Shown one piece after another: positions 61,651 to 64,000 of a DNA stretch of 64,000 nt. The DNA lies in NCBI GenBank assembly GCA_963771735.1, contig CAVYUN010000002.1:806001-870000 (forward strand), in the 5' to 3' direction. The stretch comes from 66-474 sp963771735 (lineage in GTDB: Bacteria; Pseudomonadota; Gammaproteobacteria; Xanthomonadales; Rhodanobacteraceae). The notes below the pieces were generated by a model, which saw only the letters and a program-made list of their open reading frames with translations, ran no database searches and was not told the origin of the DNA. Both the position numbers and the translations under genes were made by a program. How positions within the stretch are numbered: position 1 is the stretch's first letter; every line of letters starts with the position of its first letter.

Positions 61651-61676
61651 CCGCACCCGCGGCGCCGCGGGTGCGG
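61651..61676 (+). terminator. GC-rich hairpin after the ABC operon
   Basis: CCGCACCCGCGG-CG-CCGCGGGTGCGG, a perfect 12-bp stem with a two-base loop, starts nine bases after the permease stop codon. No T-run follows it, so full intrinsic termination is uncertain, but its position and strength suggest a terminator or 3' stabiliser. The opposite strand beyond it carries the terminator of the sRNA. Confidence 0.55.
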
Positions 61677-61695
61677 TACATGATTCGAGGGTCCG

Positions 61696-61820
61696 AAAAT
61701 AAAATGCCCCGAGAGCCAGGGGGGAGCTCTCGGGGCGGGCGAAGCCGAATCTGGGGAGGGATTCGACTCCGGGGGTTCGCTCAGGGAGGTGAGTGAACCG
61801 GGACGCCGTTGCGTGCGTCC
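61696..61820 (-). ncRNA. sX13-like small RNA with C-rich loops, downstream of polA
   Basis: On the minus strand an RNA of about 124 bases is predicted, from G at 61819/61820 to a T-rich tail ATTTTATTTT ending near 61696. Four hairpins follow one another: GGACGC/GCGTCC; GGTTCACTCA/TGAGCGAACC with loop CCTCCC; CGAATC/GATTCG with loop CCTCCCCA; and the terminator GCCCCGAGAG/CTCTCGGGGC with loop containing CTCCCCCC. Three C-rich loops, small size and position after polA match the Xanthomonas sRNA sX13, which pairs with G-rich mRNA sites. The homology is inferred from structure, not from an alignment. Confidence 0.75.
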
Positions 61821-61825
61821 GAAAG

Positions 61826-61855
61826 CTTAGATGGGGTTGCGTGGGGGAAGTTCAA
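61826..61855 (-). promoter_or_regulatory. Promoter of the sX13-like sRNA
   Basis: On the minus strand TTGAAC (61855-61850) is followed after 18 bases by TCTAAG (61831-61826), each matching four of the six sigma-70 consensus bases. Transcription would start near 61819, the first base of the 5' hairpin. The fit of promoter, start and terminator is what makes a minus-strand RNA likely. Confidence 0.6.
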
Positions 61856-61917
61856 ACTCTTTTTTTGAAAGAATTCAGAGATCGTTCACACGCTGGTTCA
61901 TGCATGACTTTCGTCAC

Positions 61918-61935
61918 GGTTTGGACGTCCAAACC
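61918..61935. repeat. Perfect 18-base palindrome behind polA
   Basis: GGTTTGGACGTCCAAACC is a perfect palindrome between the polA stop and the sRNA promoter. It could be part of polA termination or a regulator site. The surrounding 280 bases, up to the polA stop at 62107, contain no convincing gene. Confidence 0.4.
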
Positions 61936-62106
61936 TCAAGGCGCGGCATCGGAACTGCGTGAGTTTTCCGTGAAATTCCTGCTTCGACACCGCGCGGACG
62001 GCGACGTCACGAAAAAGTCATATTTCGTTCCGGGCAGCTGCCACGATCGTGAAGCCAAATTCACAGCGGTGCGGCATGGAGTTGTTACCGGGACGTCAAG
62101 CGCGGC

Positions 62107-64000
62107 TCAATGGGCTTCGCCCCAATTGGCGCCGACACCGACATCGACCAGCAACGGCACGTCGAGTTCCGCCGCGCCCTGCATGCGCTCGCGCACGCCA
62201 TCGCGGACCGCATCGAGGGCACCTTCGCGTACCTCGAACACCAGTTCGTCGTGGACCTGCATCAGCATGTGCGCATCATCGCGCCGGTCCAGCCAGCCGT
62301 CGATGGCGACCATCGCGCGCTTGATGATGTCGGCCGCCGTGCCTTGCATGGGCGCGTTGATCGCGGCGCGCTCGGCGCCCGCGCGCTGTGCCGCGTTGCG
62401 CGAACGCAATGCGGCGAGATACAGCCGCCGGCCGAACAGGGTCTCCACGTAACCGTCGCGCCGGGCCTGTTCGCGGGTCGAGTCCATGAACGCCTTCACG
62501 CCGGGGTAACGTTCGAAATAGCGCTGCACGTAGGCCTGCGCATCGCTGCGCGGGATGCCGAGACGTTGCGCGAGGCCGTGTGCGCTCATCCCGTACATCA
62601 GCCCGAAATTGATCATCTTGGCGACCCGCCGCTGTTCGGGCGTGACCGCGTCCAGCCCGACGCCGAACACTTCCGACGCCGTGGCCCGATGCACGTCCTG
62701 GTCGTGCCGGAAGGCATTGGTCAGGCCGGGGTCGCCCGACATGTGCGCCATGATGCGCAGCTCGATCTGCGAATAGTCCGCCGCCAGCACGCGCCAACCT
62801 TCCGGGGCGATGAAGGCTTCGCGGATGCGCCGGCCTTCCTCGGTGCGCACCGGGATGTTCTGCAGGTTCGGGTCGGTGGACGACAGCCGTCCGGTCGCGA
62901 CCGCGGCCTGGTGGTAACTGGTATGTACCCGCCCGGTGCGCGGGTTGACCATCCCCGGCAACTTGTCCGTGTAGGTCGAACGCAGTTTCGCGCATTGCCG
63001 GTAGTCGAGGATCATGCGCGGCAAGTCGTGCTTGTCCGCGATCGCTTCCAGTGCTTCCTCGTTGGTGGACGGCTGGCCGGTCGGGGTCTTCACCACCACC
63101 GGCAGGCCGAGTTCGTCGAACAGCAGCGCCTGCAGCTGCTTGGGCGAATCGACGTTGAATTCGCGTCCGGCGATGCGCTGCATGTCGGTCTGCAACGCGT
63201 GCATGTGCTTGCCGAGTTCGTTGCTCTGCTTGCGTAGCGCCGCGACGTCGACCAGCACGCCGCGTTGCTCCATCCGCGCCAGCACCGGCACCAGCGGCAT
63301 TTCGATGTCGGTGAACACCTGCTTCAGGCCAGGCAGGGCTTCCAGTTGCGGCCACAGCGCCCGATGCAGGCGCAGGGTGACGTCGGCATCTTCGGCGGCG
63401 TAGCGGCAGGCGGTATCGAGGTCGACCTGCGAGAACGGAATCTGCTTGGCGCCCTTGCCGGCGACATCCTCGTAGTGGACGGTGTCGTAATCGAGCCAGC
63501 GCTTGGCCAGCGTGTCCATGTCGTGGCGATTGGCAGTCGCGTTCAGCACGTAGGATTCCAGCATCGTGTCGAAGGCAATTCCCTGCACTTCGATGCCGTA
63601 ATTCGACAGCACGTTGCAGTCGTACTTGGCGTGCTGGCCGACCTTGCGGCATCCCGCACTTTCGAGGATCGGCTTCAGGCCCTTGAGCACGTCCTCGATC
63701 GGAAGTTGCGCCGGGGCGCCGGGGTAATCGTGGCCGACCGGGATGTAGCAAGCTTCGCCCACCTGCACGCAGAAGGAAAAACCCACCAGCTGGGCCCGCA
63801 TCGGATCGAGCGCGGTCGTCTCGGTATCGAACGCGAAGAGTTCGGCCCCACGTAGTTTGGCCAGCCACGCCTCGAACGATTCTTGCGTGGTGACGAGCTC
63901 GTACGAGCCGGGTTCGGCGGTTGGCGACTTTTCCCGTTCCGGATCTGGTTCCTTCGCCGCGGAAGGTGGGTCGCTTGGCGAATGGTCGTCGTCCGTCGAC
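62107..64000 (-). CDS. polA: DNA polymerase I, 5' part outside the window
   Basis: The frame runs off the right edge of the window, so the N-terminal 5'-3' exonuclease lies outside. The 3'-5' proofreading exonuclease is intact: FAFDTETTALDP (ExoI Asp-x-Glu), and AEDADVTLRLH. The polymerase part has the motifs RLSSTDPNLQNIPVRTEEGR, AADYSQIELRIMAH (motif A Asp), RVAKMINFGLMYGMSAHGLA (O helix) and MLMQVHDELVFEV (motif C, HDE). It ends ELDVPLLVDVGVGANWGEAH. The C-rich-loop sRNA lies downstream on the same strand, similar in position to Spot 42 in enterobacteria. Confidence 0.97.
   Translation of the reverse strand, partial: STDDDHSPSDPPSAAKEPDPEREKSPTAEPGSYELVTTQESFEAWLAKLRGAELFAFDTETTALDPMRAQLVGFSFCVQVGEACYIPVGHDYPGAPAQLPIEDVLKGLKPILESAGCRKVGQHAKYDCNVLSNYGIEVQGIAFDTMLESYVLNATANRHDMDTLAKRWLDYDTVHYEDVAGKGAKQIPFSQVDLDTACRYAAEDADVTLRLHRALWPQLEALPGLKQVFTDIEMPLVPVLARMEQRGVLVDVAALRKQSNELGKHMHALQTDMQRIAGREFNVDSPKQLQALLFDELGLPVVVKTPTGQPSTNEEALEAIADKHDLPRMILDYRQCAKLRSTYTDKLPGMVNPRTGRVHTSYHQAAVATGRLSSTDPNLQNIPVRTEEGRRIREAFIAPEGWRVLAADYSQIELRIMAHMSGDPGLTNAFRHDQDVHRATASEVFGVGLDAVTPEQRRVAKMINFGLMYGMSAHGLAQRLGIPRSDAQAYVQRYFERYPGVKAFMDSTREQARRDGYVETLFGRRLYLAALRSRNAAQRAGAERAAINAPMQGTAADIIKRAMVAIDGWLDRRDDAHMLMQVHDELVFEVREGALDAVRDGVRERMQGAAELDVPLLVDVGVGANWGEAH

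Noticed and set aside
1..64000. CRISPR arrays, insertion sequences, integrases, prophage or rRNA genes.
   Set aside because: I found no regularly spaced repeats, transposase or integrase motifs, and no rRNA or convincing tRNA sequence.

Overview
The window is GC-rich, densely packed, ordinary bacterial chromosome with no plasmid, phage or CRISPR signature. The gene set (Kdo transferase, complete ADP-heptose pathway, LptF, TolC, RND pump, PlsB, AmpE, RdgC, HrpB) is that of a Gram-negative gammaproteobacterium. Gene order and small features point to Xanthomonadales/Lysobacterales, most likely Rhodanobacteraceae. These include a FimX-like degenerate GGDEF-EAL protein, likely leaderless promoters, a C-rich-loop sRNA behind polA resembling Xanthomonas sX13, and Xanthomonas-type OmpA C-terminal residues. 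This placement is inference from gene content, not from a database search.

Layout. 0-3.6 kb: the 3' part of a degenerate c-di-GMP protein followed by a hybrid histidine kinase. 3.9-4.97 kb: a Fur-type iron storage cluster, bfd-bfr plus an apparently unannotated 45-codon gene. 5.1-9 kb: rppH with two frameshifts, a coiled-coil membrane protein with a third apparent frameshift, erpA, nudC and ampE. 9-16.7 kb: a sulfotransferase, a YgjP-type metallohydrolase, rdgC, ttcA, a YdcH-like protein, an acetyltransferase and plsB. 16.8-24.3 kb: a lipoprotein, pyrF, an AI-2E family transporter, waaA, tolC, pcm and a TetR regulator with palindromic candidate operators.

24.4-30.1 kb: a TPP riboswitch and thiC, then a tandem pair of aspartyl/asparaginyl-hydroxylase-like proteins, the second fused to a sulfotransferase domain, then a ferritin-like protein. 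The pair is the most unusual protein-level system here. 30.2-36.6 kb: a GT39 glycosyltransferase, hrpB, a decayed ompA remnant that still carries its terminator, tatD and a methyltransferase. 36.6-42.1 kb: a pseudouridine synthase and, on the same strand, a compact LPS inner-core heptose operon (heptosyltransferase, hldD, gmhB, gmhA, hldE).

42.2-51.4 kb: a PAP2 phosphatase, a PepSY protein, a two-component system, and an RND efflux operon (lipoprotein TolC-like channel, adaptor, pump). The same GCTTAG-N5-GCTTAG direct repeat lies upstream of the PepSY gene and of the efflux operon, which suggests that one response regulator controls both. 51.6-57.2 kb: envelope genes, comprising two overlapping LAB_N half-size membrane proteins, a second GT39 enzyme, an AsnB-type amidotransferase and a solitary lptF. 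57.2-61.7 kb: an operon whose genes abut or overlap by 4 bases (membrane protein, small XRE regulator, secreted alpha/beta hydrolase, NatA/NatB-like ABC exporter) behind two copies of the palindrome TGTCAAG-N4-CTTGACA. 61.7-64 kb: an sX13-like sRNA and polA, which runs off the window.
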